A DNA stretch of 6,798 nucleotides from Actinomycetes bacterium (lineage in GTDB: Bacteria > Actinomycetota > Acidimicrobiia > Acidimicrobiales > Palsa-688). Of the stretch, positions 6,739 through 6,798 are shown one piece after another. Position 1 is the stretch's first letter. Every line of letters begins with the position of its first letter. The position numbers and the translations under genes were made by a program. The notes under the pieces were generated by a model, which saw only the letters and a program-made list of their open reading frames with translations, did no database searches and had not been told where the DNA came from. The stretch lies in contig JAKAXG010000239.1 in NCBI GenBank assembly GCA_021827225.1, positions 1-6,798 of the forward strand, in the 5' to 3' direction.

Positions 6739-6798
6739 GAGGGCTTCTCCATGCCGCTGCTCTTCTCCTCCGGCAAGAGCTCGCCGGCCGGTAGATCG
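6735..6798 (-). CDS. 3' end of an upstream operon gene (partial)
   Basis: On the minus strand the frame starting at 6797 is open to the window edge and ends in TGA at 6737-6735, overlapping the ATG of the ATP-binding gene as ATGA. The readable C-terminus is about 20 residues, charged and Pro/Ser-containing, ending GMEKPS. The 4-base overlap mirrors the GTGA overlap further down the operon, which supports a real gene. In comparable operons the gene before an RsbW homologue is often an RsbV-type STAS antagonist, but too little sequence is present to call it. One other frame here is also open (the frame of the ATP-binding gene itself). Confidence 0.45.
   Translation of the reverse strand, partial: DLPAGELLPEEKSSGMEKPS

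Overview
The window is very GC-rich, is densely packed, uses GTG and TTG starts, and carries RsbU/SpoIIE-type and RsbW-type signalling proteins together with a DevS-like H-box. This points to a high-GC actinobacterium (Actinomycetota). I cannot name the genus; an environmental Acidimicrobiia-like lineage is only a guess. No mobile element, integrase, CRISPR array or phage gene is visible.

Layout. Bases 1-86 end in a tRNA-type T-arm plus acceptor 3' strand, without the rest of a recognisable tRNA. A leader with two small hairpins follows, then a complete plus-strand aldehyde dehydrogenase (182-1597). It converges on a long minus-strand gene set. The junction (1622-1700) is filled by a large interrupted inverted repeat that probably terminates transcription from both sides. 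From the right edge leftwards, the minus strand carries: the last codons of an upstream gene cut by the window (6735-6798); an RsbW-like ATP-binding protein (6232-6738); a PAS-GAF-PP2C (SpoIIE/RsbU) phosphatase (about 4751-6223); a cobalamin-binding protein with an RsbR-N-like C-terminus (3717-4754); and, after a gap of about 130 bases, a PAS-GAF-PAS-GAF protein ending in a HisKA_3 phosphoacceptor domain but with no ATPase domain (1699-3585).

How they may work together. The first four minus-strand genes are tightly linked (ATGA overlap, 8-base gap, GTGA overlap) and look like one operon. An RsbW-type kinase, a PP2C phosphatase and a sensor with an RsbR-N-like helical domain are the usual parts of a partner-switching cascade. 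The unusual part is the sensor: it has the Wx9EH signature and an ExHxxP version of the DxHxxG cobalamin-ligand motif, as in adenosylcobalamin light sensors of the CarH type, but no DNA-binding domain. I infer a cobalamin-gated, possibly light-gated, partner-switching module. The HisKA_3 gene next door has a GGGAC-N4-GTCCC palindrome upstream that resembles the DosR/DevR box, so it may be a separately controlled redox or gas-sensing branch. The aldehyde dehydrogenase looks like an unrelated neighbour.
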